From: Salarias fasciatus
Taxonomy: Eukaryota; Chordata; Actinopteri; Blenniiformes; Blenniidae
Length of the DNA: 64,000 nucleotides
Reading direction: 5' to 3'
Assembly (NCBI RefSeq): GCF_902148845.1
Contig: NC_043755.1
Location: 6,369,790-6,433,789 of the forward strand
In this document: piece by piece, positions 9,748 to 21,524 of the stretch
Layout of the letters: each line of letters begins with the position of its first letter
Numbering within the stretch: position 1 is the first letter of the stretch
The notes under the pieces: model-generated
The model's database searches: none
Seen by the model: the letters and a program-made list of their open reading frames with translations, nothing else
What the model was told of the DNA's origin: nothing
Program-made: the position numbers and the translations under genes

Positions 9748-12700
9748 ATGGGCCGTAAGTTGGATCCCACCAACAAGGTGAAGAGAGGGCCGGGGAGAAA
9801 AGCCAGGAAGCAAAAGGGAGCAGAGACAGAGTTGGCCAAATTTATACCTGATGGTAAAGTTAGGCTTTGTCTTCATATCCAGCTCACATGCAAATAAGGA
9901 AGACTGTAAATTGAAAGTTACTGCATGCATACATCACTGTAATTATGGCAAGTTTAACACTGGGTTGTTCTTTTAATTTTTGCAGAAGATACAGAGCCAA
10001 AACGTCTGTCAAGTAGAGCTAGGAAAAGGTAAATGGTGAACTAATCACACAACACAAAATTGCATTACTTTGTGTTCATCTTGTTCATTCATCTTGTTTT
10101 CTTTTTTCAGGGCTGCAAAGAGAACTCAGAGCTCGAAAAAGCCTCAGGATGTTACTGAGACACAGCCCAAGAAAGGTAACTACTTTAATCTCTGTGTTGT
10201 CAACAAAGCTTAGAATACAGTGGGGAAATATGATTTAGTTTTGAAGATTTCTTCTTCTTTTTTTTTTTTTTGAGACACATGCAAAGTACTCTTGATGATA
10301 TTCCCAGAATTCAGTTGTCATTAGCTAGTGTTGGAACAAATCAGTTCATATCTATTTTCAGGTTATAAGGTCAATTACACAAAATAGACTGTAATCTTGT
10401 GCAGCAGTGGAATTTATTAAGCAAGCATGAGTGCAATGAATAAAAGTTCAGACTGTAATCAATTAAAGCCCCAGGTCCAATGTGATGAATCTTATTTTAG
10501 TGTATTAATTATTTTTGATGTAGTCCTGAAGTGGTCAATCATCTATTTGTTTTTAAATAAAGCAACGAAACTTCAGAGTTCTAATGATCTCATGTTCACT
10601 CTTTGTTTGAAGGATTCACTGATGAAAACAGCAAATGGTTAAAACCAGCCAAGAGGAAGCGCAAACTTGGTGAGCCTGAGAGCGAGGATGACAGCGATGA
10701 TGAACACTGGGAGGAAGATGAAGATGAAGAGGAGGAGGAACAGCTACAGCCGAAGAAGGGAAGAAAAGAGCAAAAAAATAAGGATGCAAAATTAGAGGTG
10801 AAAAAGGATGAAGACGACGACGATGATGATGACGACGACGATGAAGACATGGTTGACGACTATGGTACTCTTGATGACGGCAGTGGAGATGAGGATGCAG
10901 AAGAGGAAAGTGATGGAGAAGATGTATGTGAAAGGCTTTTTGTCCTCTAATGCAACTGAAATGGTTATTCACAGCAGAATAAGAAATTCAGATTTTAAGA
11001 AACCGTCTTCAGTTTCATACAAAACAGTGATTTTAAGTCTGTTTGTTCATGTAAAAATGCCGTGACTGGTTTCTATAAGGAATGTGCGTTTTCCAACATA
11101 TGGTGGGTGATATTGTCAGTATTATCTTGTGACTCTGTTTGTCCTCTCCTAAATTTAGCTTCTTCCTATTGAACGTGCTGCCAAGAAAGACAAGAAGCAG
11201 AAAGATGTTTTGCCAACGGAGAGCGACGACGATGATGATGAGGAGGAGGAGGAGGAGGATGATGATGATGATGAGGAAGGAGAGAAATCTGATGCTGACA
11301 TGGATGAGGAAGGCACAGTTCAAGCCAACATTGATGAAGAGGAAACATTCAAGCTCCCAGGAGCTGAAGAGGGTGAGAGGTTTTATCTCGTAATTTAAAC
11401 AAGAAGCACATTTTCCAACACAGTTTACAGGAACTGTTCTGACAACAATATTATCCTCCTAATTCTCCTCACCTGTCCTCAGGTATAATTCCTCTGGACT
11501 TGAAGACGATCCATCAACGGATTAAGGACAACATTGACGTCCTTTGTAATTTCTCCTCAAAAAGAGAAGAGGGGAAAGCGAGGGCCGACTACATGTCTCT
11601 TCTGAAGCAAGATCTCTGCACCTACTACAGCTACAACGACTTCCTCATCGAGAAACTGATCGACCTCTTCCCGCTCTCAGAGGTAGCATGAATCAACAGA
11701 AGTTTAAACATGCATTTTAGGAGAGAATGTATTGAGTTTAACTGCTAGAAGAAGAGGGACACACCCCTCCCAATTCCAGGGAACAGATGTAGCTCAGTCT
11801 GACTCAGTGAGACCACAGCAGTCATGACTTTTCTCTCAGATCAGTGTGAAACTACAATTTGGCACTCAGAGGGCGCAGACCTCCGCCACAGCTCAAATCA
11901 GTCACCAACAACAATAAGAACACCATATATAATAAAAAACATTTTATTTCTCCCCAATGCAAACAATGTATGGGAGAAAGCTGTTTGTTGCATGTTCATA
12001 TCTCAATGTGTTGCCTCACAGTGACTGACACTCCGGAATCCCCCTATTTTTGTCTGTTCTGGATCCTGGTATCCGGAATACTTCCGTGATCTGGATCAGC
12101 AGCTGATATCTCTTAGAGTCATTGAAGAACTTACATTGTAATTTTTTGCTAAGCCCCCTTGTCATTTATTGTTGAGTTATGCCCAACTATGTCAAAGACT
12201 GTCCTATCTCTCAATGATAAAGAATCATTTAAAAAATTCCTGGATCCAGACAGTGATCCGGATCATCACCAAAATTTAATGGGTTCTAAGTTCGCCCAAG
12301 ACCCACCTTTCCACAAAGTTTCATTGCAATCCGTCCATAATTTTGTCCGTAATGTTGCTAACAGACCAACCAACAAACCGCAGTGATTACATAACCTCCT
12401 TGGCAGAGGTAAAAATATGTATACATTTAATGAACTTTTTCCTATAGAATTGTAGACTTGTGCAAAATAATTCTATAAGAAAAAATTAATTGCACAACCT
12501 AGAATATACAAAGAAAGTTAGTTTAATCTGAAAACTTCAATCTGCACAGTATTTCTTTCCAAACTATTGTTGACTAATGTCTGTCTCTGGTAAAAGTCAG
12601 GCCTGCCTTGGCCACATTATTTCTGCAGCCTTCTACGTACATGTCTTCAGAAGGAAAACATGTACGCAGTTACGCAGTTGTTAGCAAACTATCGTTTTTG

Positions 12701-15344
12701 ACATTTTGCACAGTCGTCTACCGTCACATCTTTGACACCCTCGTACTAGTAGACATCTGATTTAATACATGTTTTTAAATTATTTCCTTACAGTTGGTTG
12801 ATTTCCTCGAGGCAAATGAAATCCCTAGACCCGTCACCATTCGGACCAACACACTGAAAACCAGAAGACGGGACCTCGCACAGGTAACTCGTGGATGAGT
12901 TAATAATGTTTCATCAAAAGTATTTTGCAGGAAAACATCAGTCATTTAATTTTCTTTTTATTGGAATTCACTACAATATACATATTTTTGAGAGGGGGAT
13001 TTGTGTCGTATATTCCAAGCACGAGCATAATGTGGCAATATTTTCCTTGTTTAGGCTTTGATCAACAGAGGAGTGAACCTTGACCCCTTGGGGAAATGGT
13101 CTAAAGTGGGCCTGGTGATCTACGACTCCTCGGTACCGATTGGTGAGTTACGCCGTCTTCAATGGAGGATGTCAGAAAGAGACTGCTGTCACTGCAACTC
13201 AACAACATCTCGTCTGAACCAGGCGCCACTCCGGAGTACCTGGCTGGTCACTACATGCTGCAGGGAGCCTCCAGCTTTCTCCCAGTTATGGCGTTGTCTC
13301 CTCAGGAGGGCGAGCTGGTGTTAGACATGAGCTCTGCTCCGGGAGGCAAGACCACCTATATCGGTAAGGCGGGAGGCTTCTCTAATCCATGAGATGTTCG
13401 TAATTGAAGGATGTGAACTGTAGTGCGAGTGGTAATTGCTCAACCTTGATATTTTTTTCTATAAGTAATTTTTTAAGTGGTTTTTTTTTTTATGCTGACT
13501 GGCAGCTCTGTTGGGTGTCTGTGGATCCCAGCCAAGATGTCCTTATTTAGTTATGCAGAACTTGGCATAACACCTACAGCTAAATATCAACCCCCTGATG
13601 TAAGGTATACAAGCTTTTTCAGGCCTATTTTCAAAGGGAAAACTTCTGTCGTATCCGAGACCATTTAGCTGCTTGCTGAAGACGTCCACTTTTTTTTAAA
13701 GTAGCTACTCTTACTACAGCAGGACCACAGCTACTTTTTATGCATTACAGCCTCCTTTATCCTCCAGCAGGCTGCTTCTTGTGCTCATGCTGTGTGTTTG
13801 ACACCTGCCTCATGTGACTGTCGCCTTTAGCTCAGCTGATGAGGAACACCGGAGTGATTGTGGCCAACGACGCCAACGCCGACAGACTGAAGAGCGTGGT
13901 GGGAAACATCCACCGCCTCGGGGTCACCAACACCGTGGTCTCCAACTACGACGGCCGACAGTTCCCGAAGGTAACGAGCAAACATGGGTTCATCAGCAGT
14001 AGGATAAAAGATGGGTGTAGTGCACTGATGTCGTGTTTTGTTGCAGGTCATGGGAGGATTCGACAGAGTGCTGCTCGACGCGCCGTGCTCAGGCACAGGA
14101 GTCATCGCTAAAGATCCTGCTGTGAAGACCAGTAAGGTAAAAACATCCATGTCTTAGTCCATGCAAATTATTCTAGGTATTGGTTTCATACTGTGTTAAT
14201 ATTTTGTGGAATTTGCTCTTTGCTGACAGGATGAGGCGGACATCAATCGCTCTGCTCACTTGCAGAAAGAACTAATTCTGTCGGCGATCGACTCTGTGAA
14301 CGCCGATTCCCCCTCAGGAGGATATCTGGTTTACTGCACATGCTCAATAACGGTATATTTACTTTCTCTCTCTTTTTTTTTAAGAAGGTCTAAAAGAGCT
14401 TGATGTGACTAAGTGACTTTTAATCCAACAGGTGGAGGAGAATGAATGGGTGGTGGACTACGCTCTAAAGAAGAGAAACGTCAAACTGGTTCCCACAGGA
14501 CTGGACTTTGGCAAGGAAGGCTTTACCAGGTGAATAGCGTTGCTTGTTTTTGAGCTGTTGTAAGACAGTTACGTGAATTTCTATAAATCAAAAACTGTTC
14601 CGCCCTTTCAGGTTCAGAGAACGGAGATTCCATCCTTCTCTGAAGCTCACACGCCGGTTTTACCCTCATTCCCACAACATGGACGGATTCTTTGTGGCCA
14701 AGCTGAAGAAGTTCTCCAATGTAATTCCAGCTGCACCGACACAGAAAGGTAAGTCTTTTTCTGCCAACTAAGGAGGGAGGTTTTGAGTAATTGTGTTGTA
14801 AATAGGAACTTGCGAAGTTCCGGTCTGCATGAATGCATTATTTATACCATCTTCTTTTGTGATATTTATCGTTTATCATGAGCCAATTGTTTCTGTCCCT
14901 GCTGTAGAAGAAGAAAGCACGGAGGCACCAGAAGCAGCTGTCGCTACTGACCCTCCTGAGAAGAAACCCTCCGAAAGCCTCAAGACAAAGAAGACTGTGC
15001 CACAACAGGCAGGTGGCTTGAAGCAAATGAGCAAAGCTAACGGCACAGCGGTCAAGAAAGCCACAAACATCCAGCAGAAAGGCAAAAAGGATCCATCCAT
15101 CGGACCAAAGAAGGCAAAGATCGCCAAGTTGGATGGAGCGGCGGCGAAAGGAGGAAACGCCAAGAAGCCTGCGGCGGAGAAAACGGATGAGATTCAAGCA
15201 TCAAAAGCTGGCAAAAACAAAGGAAGCCCGTTTGAGAAAAAGAAGCCCAAACAGAGAAAAACACACATGAAAGCAAAAAAACGGATGGGAAAAAACAAGT
15301 TCAGAAAGCTGACGAACATGTTGAAAAAATGTGAAAAAAAGTGA
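9748..15344 (+). CDS. nop2: NOP2/NSUN1 28S rRNA m5C methyltransferase (p120)
   Basis: NOP2 is a nucleolar m5C methyltransferase acting on 25S/28S rRNA and needed for 60S assembly. Coding exons: 9748-9853, 9986-10028, 10111-10175, 10613-10923, 11159-11372, 11483-11682, 12794-12883, 13055-13142, 13223-13363, 13831-13970, 14047-14136, 14230-14352, 14432-14529, 14612-14748, 14908-15344. They total 2283 bases, encoding 760 residues. An untranslated exon ends at 8707. The start [20 protein letters not shown] matches vertebrate NOP2. Then come a basic/acidic tail with two Asp/Glu tracts, the NOP2-specific VEFLEAN-like segment (VDFLEAN), the SAM motif [11 protein letters not shown] (about residue 406), the catalytic-loop Cys in DAPCSGTG (Cys480) and the nucleophile-motif Cys in YCTCSIT (Cys534). 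The C-terminus is Lys-rich and poorly conserved. The 13143-13222 intron is only 80 bases. Vertebrates often have DMCCAPGGK; Ser-Ser here is not at a catalytic position. Confidence 0.96.
11860..12415. repeat. Teleost interspersed repeat with inverted CCTCYGCCA ends
   Basis: This sits inside the nop2 intron at 11683-12793. The left edge contains GCAGACCTCCGCCA and the right edge ACCTCCTTGGCAGAGGTAA; the inner words are near reverse complements. The right part (CCTGGATCCAGACAGTGATC, then ACCCACCTTTCCACAAAGTT) is a phrase I know as dispersed in many fish genomes. The family is uncertain: a non-autonomous DNA element or the 3' end of an RTE-type LINE. No intact coding sequence is seen. Confidence 0.5.
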
Positions 15345-15617
15345 TGGTGAGAAGCACACGATGAGTGTTAATATGTACTAGATCCCAGCCCAGCTTTGTT
15401 ACAGCCTTGAACTCCATCTCTCCATCATGTGAATTTATATCAGTCAGCATGCTGTGTTCAGGCCCTTCAGAGCTGGTTTCCTTAAGTGTGACTGTCACTT
15501 GGCCTTGTACAGTTTGAACTCAACAATGATCTGTTTGGAATCATATCTCCTTTTATTTGTATTACAGAATATTAATGTTGATTGATGAGTAACAGATGGG
15601 GACACCCTCCTGTAAGA

Positions 15618-15623
15618 AATAAA
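15618..15623 (+). other. Poly(A) signal of nop2
   Basis: AATAAA lies about 275 bases after the nop2 stop, followed by T-rich sequence. Confidence 0.65.
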
Positions 15624-16085
15624 TCTTTTAAGAGAAATGTTTTCATCACTTGTTTTATTTACTAATCACCGGAGGAGTTCCAGTGGCCCCAACATGGATT
15701 AATGACTGATGTGAGGTAAATTGTGGGGCATTGTGTACATACATTTTTCACTTTAGCGTTTGTAATTGCAGATTATGCATTGATTACTAAGTTATAAGAC
15801 TAACATACAAATATCCATTTAAGTGTTACAGAAAAGCTACACTGGATGTCTTTTTGCTCTCCAGTTGCATTGTGTCTTTGTGGGAGAGTGAACTACTGAT
15901 GAAACTGAACAGTTTCCGTGCCGTTTATTTGCACTGTAAATCAAAATTGAAACTTTATTGATTGCACTTGACGCATCTGTTTCATATTGTGCATGTAAAC
16001 GGTGTGATCTGTCGGATCTGCCTACTGCTGCAGGCGGGAGCAGACTTGTTTCTGGAGCGACCTCTCGTGCGGCTGCTCGCTATTA
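15624..16085. other. nop2-ing4 spacer
   Basis: There are about 460 bases between the nop2 poly(A) signal and the ing4 promoter elements, with no coding signal or repeat recognised. Confidence 0.5.
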
Positions 16086-16153
16086 GCCAATGAGGTGTTT
16101 CCATTTCAGAGACCGGAAGCCGCGTTGTTTACATTTTCCAAGATGGCGGCGGG
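16086..16153 (+). promoter_or_regulatory. ing4 core promoter: CCAAT, ETS and YY1-like sites
   Basis: A GCCAAT box lies at 16086-16091 and an ETS-type ACCGGAAG at 16112-16119. CCAAGATGGCGGC, the YY1 activator consensus, overlaps the initiator codon at 16143. There is no TATA box. This is the usual make-up of a housekeeping promoter with a very short 5' UTR. Confidence 0.55.
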
Positions 16154-19100
16154 GATGTACCTTGAGCATTATTTGGACAGTAGGTCATTTACTGCACTTT
16201 TATGGTACTGGAAGCAATTTGTCCGGTTTAGTATATTTGCTGTTTTTAGTCAGTCTAAGTGCAACATGGCTGACGAACAGCCTCCGAACCAAACCGAACA
16301 CTGTAGCCACTACCAGCCGTCCACCAGGGCTGGGCTCCGTCTACTTGCTGGATCGTAGCGCGTCACAACCAAGCCAATAAAGGACGTTGTTCGAAATCAT
16401 AACGCAGTCCTTTTACATCAACTCTGCAGATATGTTTGATAGTCACTTGATATTTATAGTCGGTTTTGTTTTGCAGCATTTATTGTGACACGTGAAGCTC
16501 ATGTTGCATGCTAATTGAATCCGTAGCATCATTACACACACCGAGCCTCCATCGCGATCACCTGTTCACTTACTGTTGTGGATTTCTCTGATGAGTGGAA
16601 TAAAGTCTGTATTTTTCTTTTCTACCTCTCACCAGGCATAGAAAACCTGCCTTTCGAGCTGCAGAGGAACTTCAATCTGATGCGGGACTTGGATCAACGC
16701 ACTGAGGGTGAGATCAGTATTTCTATGTCAACTCGGAAAATTAAAACCCTCGCTTCTAACATCACAGCGTTTTTTCCCATTTCTGCGTTATCTTTAGTAT
16801 TTGAACTCGTATAAAGGTTCAGAACCATGGGTGCACTGTGTTGTAGTTTGTGGCTGTCACCTGCAGCTATTATTGTTTTGCTTCCATCATGCTTTTTTCT
16901 TTCCTCTGTTCAACTTTTTGCTTGTTAGGGATTTGAGTGTTAATTCTGCACCTATAGTTATTGCACTGCTTTGTTTCTGTATTTTAGAACATTTTATATC
17001 TCATTGTTGCACTTTTCTAATTCATTGGATGACCCTCTGTCATCTTTTTTTGTCATTTCATCAGATTATCTTTTGTCCTCCTCATCCAAGATTGCTTTAT
17101 GTCGCAGTCTGTTTCAGTTTGTTATATTTTATTTGTATCAGTTTGTCATATAACTTTCATATTTTCTTTTGGTATAAGTATATTGTTCTGTTGATTTTTG
17201 TCAATTGTGCATTATTGAAACATCTCTGTAACACCAACTGCAGTCAATCTAATATTTAGAATTTCTGGTTTCTTTTTTTCTTTTCTTTTCTTTTTTTTTT
17301 TAGATCTGAAAGGACAGATAGATTCTCTGGCTAAAGAATACACAGCAAATGCTCGGACTCTCTCCTCTGAACAAAAGCTGTCCATCCTGAGGCAGATTCA
17401 GCAGTCATACAGTAAATGCAAGGAGTTTGGAGATGACAAAGTGCAACTTGCTATGCAGACCTATGAAATGGTTGGTATCCTGATTTTAACTTGGAATTCC
17501 ATAAACAGCGCATTGATACTTTTCTTGATGAATATAAACTGTAGATCCGATTCATTCAGCTCACCTCCTAATTTCTGCAGGTCGACAAACATATCAGGCG
17601 TCTGGACACGGACCTTGCTCGGTTCGAGGCTGACCTGAAGGAAAAGCAGATCGAGAGCACAGACTATGATTCCACCTCCAGTAAGGGGAAGAAAGGTGTG
17701 TGTGTGGATGCGCACAGTTGAGTTTTCTCTACTTCATTTTTGCATTGATTGTGAATCTATATTCAGTGAAGCATTTGAATATCATGTTTGACTCCAGGCG
17801 ACTCCAGACAAAAGGAAAAGAAGACGGCTAAAACGAGGTCTAAAGTGAAGAGTTCGGATGAGGATGGGAGTCCTAAGAGTGCTCAGAAGAAAGTCAAACT
17901 CCTTCAGCCGTATGTTGTCTTTCCTCACCTGCTTCTGCTGATTGTGTTTATCGTTTGTATTTCATAATTTCACTGCTGCATTCCTTCTTGCATGCATACC
18001 ATATTTATTTAAACACCAGAGGAGAATTCAACAGCCCCACTTCCAACTTTGGGAATGTGCACCCATCCGATGTTCTGGACATGCCTGTGGACCCCAACGA
18101 GCCCACCTACTGTCTGTGTCATCAAGTCTCTTATGGCGAAATGATCGGCTGCGACAACACCGACGTGAGTTTCGTTGTATGAGTCTTTATCAGTCTCATT
18201 GAGCTGGTATGCAGGGCAGTCTCCCGTTTTGGAATTCAGTGTGTTAAACTGATTTCTATGTTATTTTTCTATTGGCTAATCAATTTTCTCTATTGATGGT
18301 GAATGTCCTTGATGACGGCATTTCATTTTAAATCCAAACTCAAATTTCCCAGGAACATGCATTAATCCCGATGATACAATACCCCCCCAGCTAAATAAAG
18401 TAAAACAAAACACTTCCTTTAAGAATTGATGTACGATAATCCAGTCTCATAAATCTGATTTAAAATTTGTTTTTATTCATTTTGCACAGCCAGCTAATAG
18501 TTGCAAAAAATTTTGGTTGTTTCTGGTACAACAGTGATAAATTCTATACATTGTCTTCTATTTCTGTCAATGAACTTATGAATTTGAAACGTCCATTTGT
18601 TTTTGTATTTTAATAATGATATTGTAACCATTTCTGAAAGGTCAGAGCTGTACAATTTTATGGTCATGATCAAGAAGATTAATTATACTAAGATCACTCT
18701 GAGGTTATGTGTCAGACAATAGTAAATACGGCATATGTACAGACTGTATCTTACATTAGTTTTGTGAAGTTAACCTTAATTTACGAGTTCTATAGGTCAT
18801 GGCTTTCCGTGCGCCAGCTTCTGTGGATAAGGTCACGTTTGGCAGAACAAGTGATTTATCAGTCCCACTCCATGTATTCTGTATGACGGCTTTGTTTGAG
18901 CGAATTGTTCATGGATGGTGTTTTGAAAATTGTGCTTTTGTCTGAGCCGAGAGCTCCGTTCGTACAGCACTTAACAGCGTTTTCTGTGTTTTTGTGTTTT
19001 TCAGTGCTCCATTGAGTGGTTCCATTTTGCATGTGTGGGCCTGACAACCAAACCAAGAGGCAAATGGTAAAAAACTCTAAGCTGAATTTTAAATCGAGGC

Positions 19101-19231
19101 TATTATCTGTATGCACAATTCAAAATGTGACAAGTTGTTTTTGACTGTCGTAACTCCTTTATCGTTTTTTTTTTTTTTTGTTTTTTTTCAGGTACTGTCC
19201 ACGGTGCTCTCAGGACAGGAAGAGAAAATAA
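16143..19231 (+). CDS. ing4: Inhibitor of growth protein 4 (PHD finger)
   Basis: ING4 is the histone reader of the HBO1 acetyltransferase complex; its PHD finger binds H3K4me3. Coding exons: 16143-16179, 16636-16707, 17304-17470, 17581-17695, 17798-17909, 18020-18164, 19005-19066, 19192-19231. The product is 249 residues, the same as human ING4. The ING domain starts [20 protein letters not shown] and contains [20 protein letters not shown]. Lys/Arg nuclear-localisation clusters are at about 134-163. The PHD finger is at about 196-245 ([31 protein letters not shown]). The basic tail RKRK ends the protein. ING5 is the closest alternative. The ING4-like length and the location among other human 12p13 genes favour ING4. 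Confidence 0.95.
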
Positions 19232-19540
19232 AAATCACCTGCTTTACCTGGAACAAAGAACAGGGACACTAATTTGATGAGAAGAATATTTCTTCATTAG
19301 TTAGTAGGACTTTTTGTTTCTCATCTCCCTTAACATTTGGTGCTTCTTTTGTTTTTGTTTTTTGTTTTTTTTTTGGTTGACGTATTTGCCTTAGTTTGAT
19401 GCAGCTTGTGTGAAGGAGCCAAGTGGTTACAAATGTATTTAATCTTTGATTATCTTCTCTAGCATTAATTTTTTTGTTACTTTTGGTGCTTTTTGTGTTT
19501 TTTTTGTTTTTTACAATTTGTTTTCTCAAGAACTAAATAT

Positions 19541-19546
19541 AATAAA
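19541..19546 (+). other. Poly(A) signal of ing4
   Basis: AATAAA lies 310 bases after the ing4 stop codon. Confidence 0.6.
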
Positions 19547-20900
19547 CACTACAACTGCTCCCAACGGTTAACAGTCAAAGTCTCCATGATGCTCTACTCT
19601 GTATTCACACGCACAACTGCAAAAAAAAACAAAAAAAAACCTAAACAAATCTCTGAAAATACGCAGTGGATGGTTTTCCTGCTTTGTTGTATGGTTAGTT
19701 TATTGTGCTTAGCATTTGAGTAAGAAGGCGTACACGAAGACAGATGCTGCGTTCTGACAGTGTTAGCCGTCTGTGGTCGTGTGTTGAACCTTTTAATCAA
19801 AACATTTGACTGAGTGCTGCATACGAAGACCATTTCCTGAATAATAATGTCATTTTTTTGTAGCTGAATCATTGGTACTGGTGGAGAGGGGCTGATTGTG
19901 TTGTCAATCATTTGAATACAGCTACTACCTCAAAAAAAAGGCTTTGCAGTGTTGTCCTTATGTTTAATGCTTTTTCCACCAGCAACTATCGAAACTCATG
20001 TTTTTGGGTTATTTTTTTTTTTCTTTTCCAAACTGCTTACTGTAATATTTTGGGAATATCCTGAAGATGAACCTTCAGCTTTTGGACCTCTTCCTCTGAA
20101 CTGAGTAAATTCACTGGTCAAGAGTTGAAGTCACTGACAGTCTGGGTTTCCCCACATTTTTATGTGGATCCAATATCAGGAACTCTCGGAGTGAATTTGT
20201 CTTTGACACAGACACACCCCGAGTGTCGATACCGGATAATGTTCAGACTAGTAATACCATTTCTCTCAAATGTGGAGGTTTAGTTAAGATTGGTTTGATC
20301 TTTAGTTCAAGAAAACCTGTTTTTCAAAGGATTTTTGCATCTTTGCAAGGTGCTTTGTGATTTGCAAGAAAACCAAAGAAATACACTGAAAGAAGATGAT
20401 TAATAATCTTAGTAAAATGCATTATTGTGTGCCTGAGAAAATTTTGTTTAAAGGCCTGATTTAAAAGAAATGAGTGTGTAAAGAGTCCTCAGGTGCTCAT
20501 GAAGTTTGTTCCACATCTGTGGACTATGAGCTAAAATCTGCTTTACCTTGTTTCTTTTGACTCAGGAAACACTTGGAATACCTCAAATTCGCAGCCTTCA
20601 GCAGAACTGCTTTGATGATAAAGGCGCATTGTTGGCATAAAGCCATCAATTACTGGTATACTGTGGCTTTCACTGATTCTTCACAGACGCAATTAGGTTC
20701 ACTCACTAAAAAAATGTGGTCCTCAGAGAGAAATTGAAACAAGCAGGTGCTTTATGTTGACAGAGCACAGCAGTCTTTGTTGCACATGTGTTATTCAAGC
20801 AGCTCTGCTGGCTGCAGCCTCTTTTTTTCCTGGTTAATTCTGCTCTGGCGTTCCTCATAGCGTGTCAGCTTTGACCTGCAGTAACCCTGTGCTGCGGCGC
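19547..20900. other. ing4-ncapd2 intergenic region
   Basis: About 1.35 kb with A/T homopolymer runs and no coding exon, RNA gene or clear repeat. Short open frames here have no supporting features. Confidence 0.5.
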
Positions 20901-20907
20901 TGCCGCC

Positions 20908-20926
20908 TGGCCAGCAGGGGGCGGTG
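20908..20926 (+). promoter_or_regulatory. CTCF-type binding site
   Basis: The sequence TGGCCAGCAGGGGGCGGTG matches the vertebrate CTCF core consensus CCASYAGRKGGCRSYV at every position. It lies about 160 bases upstream of the first ncapd2 splice donor, between ing4 and ncapd2. Occupancy is inferred. Confidence 0.6.
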
Positions 20927-20940
20927 TTGCTTCACGCTTT

Positions 20941-21087
20941 CCATTTGACGTAGGAAGTGGGAGGATTGGCGCGAGCTCCAAACGAATTTTGAATTCCTGT
21001 TGCTTCAGACCGTTTGTGGCCGGCGGACCGAGCAGCTTTTGTTTTTAGGGGCTCAAATCGTGGATTACGGGACAGCAGCCGCCGCCG
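20941..21087 (+). promoter_or_regulatory. ncapd2 promoter and untranslated exon 1
   Basis: GGATTGGCGCGAG contains an inverted CCAAT-like core joined to an E2F/CDE-like TTGGCGCG (20966-20973). TTTGAA (20988-20993) is a CHR element 14 bases further on, the arrangement of DREAM/MuvB-controlled G2/M genes. The untranslated exon ends at 21087 (GCCGCCGCCG|GTGAGTG) and splices to 21523, two bases before the start codon. Confidence 0.55.
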
Positions 21088-21524
21088 GTGAGTGTTGTGC
21101 TCATGTGTTATCATGAGATGACAGATGACTTACTCTTGAACCAGCTCCTGGAAACTGTAGTAAACTTTTGGATTAATCTGACGGCCTAACAATGTTAATT
21201 AGCAGGCTAACTCTGTTAGCATCAGCGGCTGTTTGTGTTAGCTGTTAGCTGAGTGAGTCATGTAAACAAAGTCTAACTTTCAGGTTACCCGAGAGAAAAA
21301 CCCATGTCACTTCACCGATGGCCTGCTAGTAGAAGAAGACTTATACGTGTGTGTAATACTTTCTAAAAGATTGGAAAATATAAATTCAGTGTTTGTTTTT
21401 ATCAACACGTTTTCCCAAAACTGATCATTTGAAGGTAATATCTGCGAAGGGACAGAAGTCCTGTCATACCAACGTAAAATATAACCAATCTGTAATAGGT
21501 TTTTCTTTTTTTTTGGATACAGGG

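Noticed and set aside
10596-11393. Several minus-strand Ser/His/Leu-rich open frames over nop2 exons
   Set aside because: They are antisense shadows of the GAY/GAR acidic tracts.
16801-17259. 152-residue hydrophobic open frame in ing4 intron 2
   Set aside because: T-rich intron sequence giving Phe/Leu/Cys codons. The ing4 exons on both sides splice over it and the human protein has no such segment.
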